64,000 nt of DNA from Bacillota bacterium (GTDB lineage: Bacteria; Bacillota; Clostridia; Christensenellales; Aristaeellaceae): the NCBI GenBank assembly GCA_023411375.1, contig JAEYOW010000041.1:124001-188000 (forward strand), given 5' to 3'. Of the stretch, positions 8,168 through 14,857 are shown in pieces. The position numbers and the translations under genes were made by a program. The notes beneath the pieces are model-generated. The model was given only the letters and a program-made list of their open reading frames with translations, did not search any database and was not told the DNA's origin. How positions within the stretch are numbered: position 1 is the first letter of the stretch; the number at the start of each line of letters is the position of its first letter.

Positions 8168-10156
8168 TCAATCTTTTTTATAAAAATCGCATTCGTAGCC
8201 ATCTGCGTGTAGGACAAGACCCGGAGCCCAGGGTGGAGTCCTGCCCATCTGTTTACAGACCGCTTCGAGGGACATGGCTCTGTCAGCTTCAATGACGACT
8301 TCATCGTGTACATGGGCAACGATGTCACTGCAGCGCAGAGTCTTCATGGCATGGCAGAGGATGTCCCTGCTTGTCGCCTGGATAATATTTTCCACAAGCT
8401 TGGGGCCGTAAGTTTCAAGCCGCTCCCACTTTTTCGTACCGCCGGCGCCCACATAAGTGATAGACTCACCCCCGAAACGATTCTCGCCGATGCAAGGCTT
8501 CACATAGGCAAGCCGTCTGCCGGAGGGGAGCGTTATGAATAGAAAACCGCTATCATAGGAAAACTCGATGCCGTAAGCGGTTGTATGCGTTTTGCCTTTG
8601 ATAGCCGCTTTCGCCGCCCGGTCGACAGCCCACCAGAACTTGACGATATTGGGATTGGCACTGCGCCAGGAGTTTACGATGGTCTGAAGTTCCGACTCCT
8701 TTAGGCCCATATCCAGTGCACCCATAGCCTTGAGCGCACCCACGGAGCCGCCGTAACCGCAGGCAAGTTCAGCTATTTTACCTTTCTGACGAAGCTCCCC
8801 GTTTACACCGTGCTTGAGTACGGGGACATGAAACATCTGCGAGGCGGTGGCGCAGTAAATGTCCTCACCCTTAGCGAAAGCGTCCATTTTCCACTGTTCT
8901 TTGGCAAACCATGATATGACCCTCGCTTCGATTGCCGAGAAATCCGCCACGATAAATTTTCTGCCGTTCTGCGGCACGAAAGCCGTGCGGATGAGCTGGG
9001 ACAGAGTGTCCGGGATATCCTCATACAGCATTTCAAGAGCGTCGTAGTCTTCGACACCAGTAAGAGCACGGGCTTCGGCAAGGTCGGGCATATGGTTCTG
9101 GGGGAGGTTTTGCAGTTGGACAAGCCGTCCCGCGAACCGACCCGTGCGCGATGCGCCAAGAAACATGAACATTCCCCGGACACGGCTGTCGGCGCAGACG
9201 GCGTTTTCCATAGCCGTGTATTTCTTTACGGACGATTTCGCAAGCTGCTGACGGAGTTGCAGCACCGGCACAATCTCCGCCGGAGCGGTCTTTAGCTGTG
9301 CCGACACTTCTTTCTTGCCAAGGGTATCTATCTCCAGCCCATTATCCGCAAGCCAGCCCTTGACCTGCGCCACGCTGTTCGGATTTTCCAGAGCAGTAAG
9401 TTCTCGCATGGCTTCGGTAAGCGCATCTGTTGATTTCGCGTCAAGGGACAGGCAGGCGGATACGAAGGGCATATCTACGCCGATACCCCTGTCGTTTATT
9501 TCTTCGGACAGGTGATACTCGTCCCACACGGAGTCTAGCACAGGGAACTTCGACAGCTTCTGTTGAATCTGTATTTCGACTTCTACATCGCGCAGATTAT
9601 ATGATTTGAAAAGCTCCCACTTTTCCGGGGCATCGGAGGGCAGATTTCTCGTCCTGCCGCCGTTTGTCTTTGTAGGCGCACACGGCTGGCAGAAAAACTT
9701 AATGAGTTCTTTGCCCTCGGTCAGCTTCTTCTTTTCAAGGCCGAGGATTTCGCCGACTCCGGCGAGGGAGAGCGGAAGACCGAGATAAGCCGCCCACGTC
9801 ATGGAGCAGCGCCATGAGGATGGGTTCAGAAACCGGGTGCAATCTGGGGACAGCGGATGATTATCGTGTAAGGGGTCAAGACTAACTCCCATATCGGCGA
9901 GGTGCCGTGACAGGCACACCCGCTCAAATCCGCTGTTATGCGCCCATTTGATAATGGCTTCGTCCGTAAGGGCATTGAGAATTTCCTGCGGTATGGATTC
10001 GCCTTGCAAAAGGTCAACAACCCTTACTTCACCGCCGTCCATGCTGTATCCGAAGAGGATAATCTGAAAATCCGGGGACTCTGCGTACTTATACACGCCG
10101 CACTTTTGAAGGCTCACGCTGCTGAATGTTTCGATATCTATTTCAAGAGTCCTCAT
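8168..10156 (-). CDS. Phage DNA polymerase, family A, with 3'-5' exonuclease domain
   Basis: Replicative polymerase of 662 residues. The N-terminal exonuclease shows EIDIETFSS (Exo I) and WAHNSGFE (Exo II). The polymerase half has RTGRFAGRLVQLQNLP, motif A VADFSAIEARVI, motif B RQKGKIAELACGYGG and motif C HVHDEVVIEAD. All catalytic acids are present. I chose ATG 10156, nine bases after GGGAGG, over two nearer ATGs; the difference is two or three residues. The start overlaps a tiny acidic gene by 14 bp. Copy A of the structured RNA follows its stop codon within 5 bp. Confidence 0.95.
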   Translation of the reverse strand: MRTLEIDIETFSSVSLQKCGVYKYAESPDFQIILFGYSMDGGEVRVVDLLQGESIPQEILNALTDEAIIKWAHNSGFERVCLSRHLADMGVSLDPLHDNHPLSPDCTRFLNPSSWRCSMTWAAYLGLPLSLAGVGEILGLEKKKLTEGKELIKFFCQPCAPTKTNGGRTRNLPSDAPEKWELFKSYNLRDVEVEIQIQQKLSKFPVLDSVWDEYHLSEEINDRGIGVDMPFVSACLSLDAKSTDALTEAMRELTALENPNSVAQVKGWLADNGLEIDTLGKKEVSAQLKTAPAEIVPVLQLRQQLAKSSVKKYTAMENAVCADSRVRGMFMFLGASRTGRFAGRLVQLQNLPQNHMPDLAEARALTGVEDYDALEMLYEDIPDTLSQLIRTAFVPQNGRKFIVADFSAIEARVISWFAKEQWKMDAFAKGEDIYCATASQMFHVPVLKHGVNGELRQKGKIAELACGYGGSVGALKAMGALDMGLKESELQTIVNSWRSANPNIVKFWWAVDRAAKAAIKGKTHTTAYGIEFSYDSGFLFITLPSGRRLAYVKPCIGENRFGGESITYVGAGGTKKWERLETYGPKLVENIIQATSRDILCHAMKTLRCSDIVAHVHDEVVIEADRAMSLEAVCKQMGRTPPWAPGLVLHADGYECDFYKKD

Positions 10157-10250
10157 CGTCATCATCCTCCCAGCAGCCGCAATCCTCCGGGTCGTTCATG
10201 CATCTGTCATCGATATAGTCGAGGTAATCGTAATAACTGTCATCGCACAT
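10143..10250 (-). CDS. Tiny acidic protein upstream of the polymerase
   Basis: A 35-codon frame starting ATG 10250 with GGAGG seven bases upstream, ending inside the polymerase start. The product is strongly acidic (it ends WEDDDDEDS) with three cysteines. The ribosome site and the overlap suggest a real gene, perhaps serving translational coupling for the polymerase. No family recognised. Confidence 0.55.
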   Translation of the reverse strand: MCDDSYYDYLDYIDDRCMNDPEDCGCWEDDDDEDS

Positions 10251-10270
10251 ATTGTTTCCTCCATATGAAA

Positions 10271-10302
10271 AGCGGCGGAGAAAGACCATCTCCCTCCGCC
10301 GC
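10271..10302 (-). terminator. Possible terminator within the replication operon
   Basis: A perfect 9-bp stem (GCGGCGGAG with CTCCGCCGC) around a 13-nt loop, followed on the minus strand by TTTT. It lies between the 49-residue membrane-protein gene and the tiny acidic gene. It could lower transcription into the polymerase gene. Confidence 0.45.
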
Positions 10303-10310
10303 CCGTCAGG

Positions 10311-10460
10311 TTATTGCTTGTTCTCGTTTTCCTTGCGGATGCGTTTTTTCTCTTTTCGCTCATCAACAGCGAACTTAATGATAGTGAACAGGTTGCCGAT
10401 AAAGGTACCAACCACAGCGCCGAAGCAGACTGCAAGCATCATTGACTGAATGTTTGTCAT
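10311..10460 (-). CDS. Small single-pass membrane protein
   Basis: A 49-residue protein starting at ATG 10460 behind GGGAGGG. One hydrophobic helix (LAVCFGAVVGTFIGNLFTII, residues 9-28) is followed by a very basic, lysine- and arginine-rich cytoplasmic tail. The ribosome site is strong and the gene fits tightly between neighbours. Function unknown; small membrane proteins at this site occur in related phages. Confidence 0.6.
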   Translation of the reverse strand: MTNIQSMMLAVCFGAVVGTFIGNLFTIIKFAVDERKEKKRIRKENENKQ

Positions 10461-10475
10461 ATTGTCAGCCCTCCC

Positions 10476-11048
10476 TTAACCCAGGAAGTCATCGTCGACT
10501 TCGGTCTGATATCCGTCGTTGAAATCGTCCTCAGCCTTTACCTTGCCGCCAAGGGACTCGCCGTCTTTAATTTTCTGGATGTTCTGAAGACCGCAAGCGA
10601 TACCTTTATTGCCGTTGCTGTTAAACGAATAAAAGCTGAGGGACACACGGGCATACACACCGGAGTAAATCTCCGAAGTGTCATAGATAGGCTGGCGATG
10701 GATATCTACCACACCCGGCGCTGTGTTGCTGTTGGCGTTTACGAACCAGCAGCCCTTGTATGCCTCATCGTCCGGGCGTTCGACATCGCCGTCACGGAGG
10801 GGAGTCTTCAGCGCGGTGAGCGGAGGCACGGTTTTGCCGTTTCCCTTCAGCTTTGCTTGACCTTCCTCATATGCCGCCTGGATAGCCGCCTTGATTGCAT
10901 TCACGGTGACAGCATCGGACTTGGGGATGAGGACGGAGGTGGAAAACTTCGGCGTACCGCCGTTGATGGACTTGGCCTGCCAGATGTTCGCATAGGACAG
11001 ACGGGCAAGACCTGTGATAACTTTGGTGGGGTTTCCGGAATTTGTCAT
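10476..11048 (-). CDS. DUF2815 protein, probable phage ssDNA-binding protein
   Basis: A 190-residue DUF2815 protein. It shows the family pattern of a beta-rich core (ARLSYANIWQAK, then RVSLSFYSFN) and ends in an acidic tail with aromatic tip (VDDDFLG), the hallmark of single-stranded DNA-binding proteins that recruit partners. The family is described as phage SSB-like. The gene lies between the DUF2800 nuclease and the polymerase, as in related phages. ATG 11048 follows AAGGAGA. Confidence 0.82.
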   Translation of the reverse strand: MTNSGNPTKVITGLARLSYANIWQAKSINGGTPKFSTSVLIPKSDAVTVNAIKAAIQAAYEEGQAKLKGNGKTVPPLTALKTPLRDGDVERPDDEAYKGCWFVNANSNTAPGVVDIHRQPIYDTSEIYSGVYARVSLSFYSFNSNGNKGIACGLQNIQKIKDGESLGGKVKAEDDFNDGYQTEVDDDFLG

Positions 11049-11062
11049 AGTAGTAATCTCCT

Positions 11063-12166
11063 TTAATTTTCAATAGGGTCGGCGAAGTCGTCCGCCGCCG
11101 TGTTTAGTTCGTTACGCTTGTCCGATGCCGGAACAAGCACGGGTTTGCCTTCAGGCTTGCAGGTCAGCCCGCCGAGAAGCACATCAAACTTCTTCCTGCC
11201 GAGAAGCGAGGTCATTGCCGTGATACCGAGCAGCTTGTGTTCATAGGGGTCGTACCCCGCATCCTTGACCACGGCTGCAGCGGCATCCTCATCTGTGTAC
11301 TTGCGGTTGCTTCTGCCGGCCACAACCTTCCAGCCGTCATACTTCGTGCCGGAAAGTGCCTGGGCAAGAGCATAGTCCTTAACATCCGACGCCCAGGAAA
11401 CCAGTTCGTCGATTTTGCCGAGGATGTCCGCCACCTCGCAGATTTGCAGCAGAGCGGGGTCAGTGAAGTCATAGGCGGCAAGCGCGAGGTTCGCTTCGGC
11501 TCTGGCTCTGCATTCCGCTTTCGCTTTGCAGAACCGGCAGTGGTCGCCGGCCTTATAGCCGCCTTTGCCGTCCCATGCGAGTTTCGCCGCCGGGACAAGC
11601 ACGGTTTCCGCCCATTCGGTGAGAGCCTCTGCGGTCGTCTCCCAGGTCTGCACATTGCCGAGCCTGGGCTGATAGATGCTCATCCTCACAGTGTCAAACC
11701 GATAAAGAAAGCCGAACATCTGCATGGCACCGATGGCATAGATACGGAGTTGATCATTTTCCTCCGCATCGACCTTTACGCCGCGTCCGCTTTTCAGATC
11801 GATGATGTGCAGGATGCCGTCCGACACGATAAGCGCGTCGCAGGTGCCGAAGCACTCAGGGACATAGCGGGAGCAGTCAACACGTTGCTCAACAAATACA
11901 GCCGGGTCTTTGAGTCCTTCCGTTTGCTCCATTACGAAGTCAGCATAATCGGATGTGTACTCATCCATTTCCGCTTCATAGCAGACGGGCGTATGCTCGG
12001 CTCTGCCGAGTCTTTGATTGAGTTTCCCCTCTGCCACACCGTGGGCAAGGGTGCCTTCCGAGGCGTAACTTGATTCCGAGTCCACTAGAAACTCTGTAAG
12101 CCGCGCCGATGGCGGACACGCAATCCACCGGTGGCTTGCCGAGGGAGATAAGAGTGCGTGGCTCAT
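11063..12166 (-). CDS. DUF2800 protein, Cas4/PD-(D/E)XK-like nuclease
   Basis: A 367-residue DUF2800 protein. It begins LLSPSASHRWIACPPSARL, followed by the catalytic stretch FGTCDALIVSDGILHIIDLKSG (acidic residues and the D-x-K of the PD-(D/E)XK fold near residue 125) and a CRFCKAKAECRARA cysteine cluster around residue 210 that resembles the iron-sulphur anchor of Cas4/AddB nucleases. It probably works with the SSB-like DUF2815 protein in recombination or replication. It shares a 4-bp ATGA overlap with the gene before it. Copy B of the structured RNA lies upstream of that two-gene unit. Confidence 0.85.
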   Translation of the reverse strand: MSHALLSPSASHRWIACPPSARLTEFLVDSESSYASEGTLAHGVAEGKLNQRLGRAEHTPVCYEAEMDEYTSDYADFVMEQTEGLKDPAVFVEQRVDCSRYVPECFGTCDALIVSDGILHIIDLKSGRGVKVDAEENDQLRIYAIGAMQMFGFLYRFDTVRMSIYQPRLGNVQTWETTAEALTEWAETVLVPAAKLAWDGKGGYKAGDHCRFCKAKAECRARAEANLALAAYDFTDPALLQICEVADILGKIDELVSWASDVKDYALAQALSGTKYDGWKVVAGRSNRKYTDEDAAAAVVKDAGYDPYEHKLLGITAMTSLLGRKKFDVLLGGLTCKPEGKPVLVPASDKRNELNTAADDFADPIEN

Positions 12167-12489
12167 AACAGCGCCCTCGCCTCTTCCATGAGATCTTCAT
12201 AGAACTCGCTTTCGACCTCGGACAGCTTCTCGCAACCGTGGCTTTCAAGCAGTTTCTTTACCTCTGCCGTTTTTCCGCTGCGGGAAATCTCAGCCAGCAA
12301 AGCGCGAACTTCCGCGAGTTCCGGGGGCTTCTTCTGAGGTGCTTTGGGAAACTTACTGCCAACCGCGTCTGCTTTAAGCGCCGTACTCAGCTTCATCACG
12401 CTGCCAGCCAGCGAGGTGAGTTCCGAGATTACACGCGCCAGGGTTTCCGCTATGTTGACCAGTTCCTTTCCGATTTCGGTGATTGTCAT
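12163..12489 (-). CDS. Small phage protein before DUF2800, unknown function
   Basis: A 108-residue, mostly helical protein. The N-terminal half looks like a coiled coil (VNIAETLARVISELTSLAG). A short Pro/Lys linker follows (PKAPQKKPPEL), then a helical domain with VRALLAEISRSGKTAEVKKL. Similar short proteins precede DUF2800 genes in many clostridial phages; no activity is known to me. ATG 12489 follows GGAGG. It is the first gene behind RNA copy B. Confidence 0.65.
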   Translation of the reverse strand: MTITEIGKELVNIAETLARVISELTSLAGSVMKLSTALKADAVGSKFPKAPQKKPPELAEVRALLAEISRSGKTAEVKKLLESHGCEKLSEVESEFYEDLMEEARALL

Positions 12490-12518
12490 TCGGTTTACCT
12501 CCGTTCCTATTTGTGAGA

Positions 12519-12570
12519 GGTTTTGTCCCTCTCCACCTCGTACAGGACAGGCAGAGAGGAAAACCGTACC
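12519..12570 (-). ncRNA. Repeated structured RNA motif, copy B (DUF2800 leader)
   Basis: Minus-strand RNA with a 6-bp stem (CCTCTC with GAGAGG), the same 20-nt loop as copy A (12534-12553), an outer 6-bp GGTTTT/AAAACC stem and a shared 5' GGTACGG. It lies 30 nt upstream of the start codon of the 108-residue gene that leads into DUF2800. A DUF2800-associated RNA motif has been described from comparative genomics; I cannot confirm that it is this one. Confidence 0.8.
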
Positions 12571-12582
12571 GAAACTCAGAAA

Positions 12583-13293
12583 TTATTCGAAATAGTTTTT
12601 GAGAGCAGGATTTTCACGGAGTGTCTGGGCGAGCTTCTTCACCCGCTTGCGGATAGCACCCTCGCTCAGACCACATTCCTCTGCGATTTTTGCCTTGGTT
12701 TTCTCGCTCAGAAGCTCGTCCCACAGATACCGCTCCTCCGGGATAAGGGAGTCAACCGCTCCAAGAATAGATGCATGCTGTTCGTCAGCGACGTATGTGG
12801 CGGCAGTATCGAAGCGTTCATCCTCCAGTTCAAACAGAACCTCTGAACCATCGTCATTGAATCCGAGCGGCTTGTCCAAATCGAGGGTACGGCGCATATA
12901 CACAGAGCAGAAATCGCATTTACGCTTACAGCCGGCACCGTTGTCGACGCGGTTCGGAGTATCGCAGTATTTGCAGTTGGGGCAGTTTTGGCAGGTCACC
13001 GAGCAAGTCGCCGCCGAAGTTTGCCCGATACAAAGGTTGGGTTTCTTCTGCGCACGTTCCTGCGACTTAAGGTCGGCGGCGTTTGCTTTATGGGCATCGT
13101 CACCCATAGCGTTTCTGGGAAGCCGAACTGCCACCTCTCGGTCAGGGCTGTAGTACCAGCGTTGTACAAAGGGGTTGTCTGTCGTGGGTGCCTCAGGCGA
13201 AGAGAAGCACTCCTGCCGGGTGCATTCGATGGTTTCTCCGCTAGGGCGCATACAGTAGTAGTGGCGGTAGTGGAACTGTTGGTAGTTTTTCAT
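12583..13293 (-). CDS. Sigma-70 region-4-like phage regulator with cysteine cluster
   Basis: A 236-residue protein. The middle holds an unusual cysteine-rich stretch (CSVTCQNCPNCKYCDTP and CKRKCDFCSVYM, residues about 95-130), probably binding one or two metal ions. The C-terminus is a sigma region-4-like helix-turn-helix (IAEECGLSEGAIRKRVKKLA). The start at ATG 13293 has GGAGG seven bases upstream. As the first gene of the leftward operon it may control early phage transcription (inference). It is preceded by about 460 bp of structured non-coding DNA. Confidence 0.7.
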   Translation of the reverse strand: MKNYQQFHYRHYYCMRPSGETIECTRQECFSSPEAPTTDNPFVQRWYYSPDREVAVRLPRNAMGDDAHKANAADLKSQERAQKKPNLCIGQTSAATCSVTCQNCPNCKYCDTPNRVDNGAGCKRKCDFCSVYMRRTLDLDKPLGFNDDGSEVLFELEDERFDTAATYVADEQHASILGAVDSLIPEERYLWDELLSEKTKAKIAEECGLSEGAIRKRVKKLAQTLRENPALKNYFE

Positions 13294-13754
13294 GGTGTTT
13301 CCTCCTGCGATTTGCCGGGGCATCAGCGGCGGAGGAAACAAATAAAGGGTCTGCATCCGATGGACACAGACCCCGTTTCGCTGAAAATGAGCGCACGAAA
13401 CTAAGGTGGTGGCACATCGGAGCTTCGGCGGCGGTCTTTATCACCGCTCCCGAAATCTCTATGTAGCCTCCACCGCTTCATGGCCACTCAGCGATGTGAT
13501 ATATTGTCAGAGCCGTATAATCCGCGGCTCCTGCGGACTGACTGGAATCTCAAGCACTGCTGCTTTTTGATTCCGTTTTTATGTTAGCACGGCAATTTTT
13601 CTCGTAATGGACATGCCGTGTCCCATAAAAATCGCAAAAAATTAGCCAGAGTCATTTTGAACTTTCGTTCATTTGACCCTGGCTTAATGATGGATTTTTA
13701 TGGGAACGTGCATTAAGAACGGAAAATCGGAAAAATGCTGTTCCGAAAGAAGTG
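13294..13754 (-). other. Non-coding leader rich in hairpins
   Basis: About 460 bp without a supportable gene. Hairpins seen: GGGTCTG/CAGACCC (13347-13373), GTTTCG/CGAAAC (13375-13401), GCGGT/ACCGC (13431-13447) and GAGCCG/CGGCTC inside a GTCA/TGAC clamp (13506-13542). A large dyad lies at 13621-13705. The density of perfect stems suggests a structured 5' leader or a separate non-coding RNA ahead of the sigma-like gene. I cannot assign it to a known family. Confidence 0.5.
13621..13705. repeat. Nested dyad with a GAAC-N4-GTTC core
   Basis: Outer arms of 13 bp (TCCCATAAAAATC, 13621-13633, against 13693-13705), inner arms AGCCAG/CTGGCT (13644-13649 and 13679-13684) and GTCA/TGAC, with a core GAACTTTCGTTC at 13659-13670. 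The core has the spacing of a LexA/DinR box. The element lies at the junction between the phage operon and the defence-type genes and may be a two-way terminator, an operator or both. Confidence 0.6.
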
Positions 13755-14771
13755 TTATAATTTCGGAGGTTTGAGGTCTTTTAACATCGTGTCGTATATG
13801 TTACGAACATAACGGATACGCTTGTTCGTCCACTCCCTAGGCACATAGATTTTACGAATATCATAATGCTCACGAATGAAATCAGCCCATTGCTTTCTGG
13901 TAGTAGCGCAGAGAAAGAAGTCGGCTAATGACTGGCTGTCAATAATCTGTTCACGGAGTATGTATCGCATTAGGGAGTATTGGTATATCTTGTTTTGAAT
14001 TGTGTTCCAATCCGAACCATCGTATATTGCCGGAACCAGCTCAAGCCGATGGAGTATGAATCGACTTTCCGTATGAAGCATTTTCGATACGATTGGCATT
14101 GGCATGGACAGTTCCGCACACAAAGCGGCAATTTTGTGCTTCGGCAGTTCTTGAACACAGTTTTTATCGGCACTAACAGCGCAGGCATAAAACAACTCCA
14201 CGTTGTATTTCCATTCAAGAGTAAACAACTGGATAGCAGCAAAAAGGACATCCTCGTCTGTGCCATCGAACCTTTTCACAAGATCGGCGGTCAAACTATC
14301 ATAATCCTTCATATACTCGACAAACATGGAGTTGGGGACTTTTTTTACATCACAAATTCTTTTACTAACAATTGACTTGAGCAACGGATGGTCCGCAATT
14401 GTGTTAATCTCGAAATATTGCATTTTTGTCAGGCGGTGTCCGGAGAGTTTTCCTTCCATCGAGGTCATATCATCCGGATGCAGTCCCGGCTCGTCCTGAC
14501 CGATATCCTCTTGTATATGTTCAAGCTGAAGATTCCGGTAGTGTTGGGCATATGCCATATATCGGCTATCACGCATTCTGACATCGTCATCATCGTTTCC
14601 GCGGTTAGTTCTCAAAGACTGCTTGGGTTCAGAATTGAAGTAAGCGTCTTTTATCAACTCCATAATGAAACAGTCGCGGAAGTCAGCTAGACCAAATGGT
14701 GAGAGGTCAAAATACTCTGGCTGTGGGCAAAGATTCGATATTTCATGGTCAAGATACGTAATAAAGTCCAC
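13755..14771 (-). CDS. Uncharacterised protein paired with the ImmA-like protease
   Basis: A 338-residue, mostly helical soluble protein with no motif I recognise. It has a charged region near residue 60 (NRGNDDDDVRMRDSRY) and a long helical C-terminal half with several Tyr/Arg-rich stretches. The start is uncertain: GTG 14771 lies 11 bases after AAGGAGG. It follows the ImmA/HTH gene by 87 bp on the same strand, so both are probably one operon, and this protein is a candidate substrate or partner of that protease (inference). Confidence 0.55.
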   Translation of the reverse strand: MDFITYLDHEISNLCPQPEYFDLSPFGLADFRDCFIMELIKDAYFNSEPKQSLRTNRGNDDDDVRMRDSRYMAYAQHYRNLQLEHIQEDIGQDEPGLHPDDMTSMEGKLSGHRLTKMQYFEINTIADHPLLKSIVSKRICDVKKVPNSMFVEYMKDYDSLTADLVKRFDGTDEDVLFAAIQLFTLEWKYNVELFYACAVSADKNCVQELPKHKIAALCAELSMPMPIVSKMLHTESRFILHRLELVPAIYDGSDWNTIQNKIYQYSLMRYILREQIIDSQSLADFFLCATTRKQWADFIREHYDIRKIYVPREWTNKRIRYVRNIYDTMLKDLKPPKL

Positions 14772-14857
14772 AGCGGGGAACACCTCCTTAATGCAGCAAC
14801 AGATCCAAACAATCTGCTGTAGAAAGCGGACACGTCATGTCCGTTTTATGATGAAAT

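Noticed and set aside
11237..12073. Plus-strand frame opposite DUF2800
   Set aside because: Shadow of a clear DUF2800 gene, without a ribosome site.
8111..12570. The repeated hairpins as a CRISPR array
   Set aside because: Only two copies 4.4 kb apart, with no spacers between regular repeats and no cas genes; compensating stem changes point to RNA structure.
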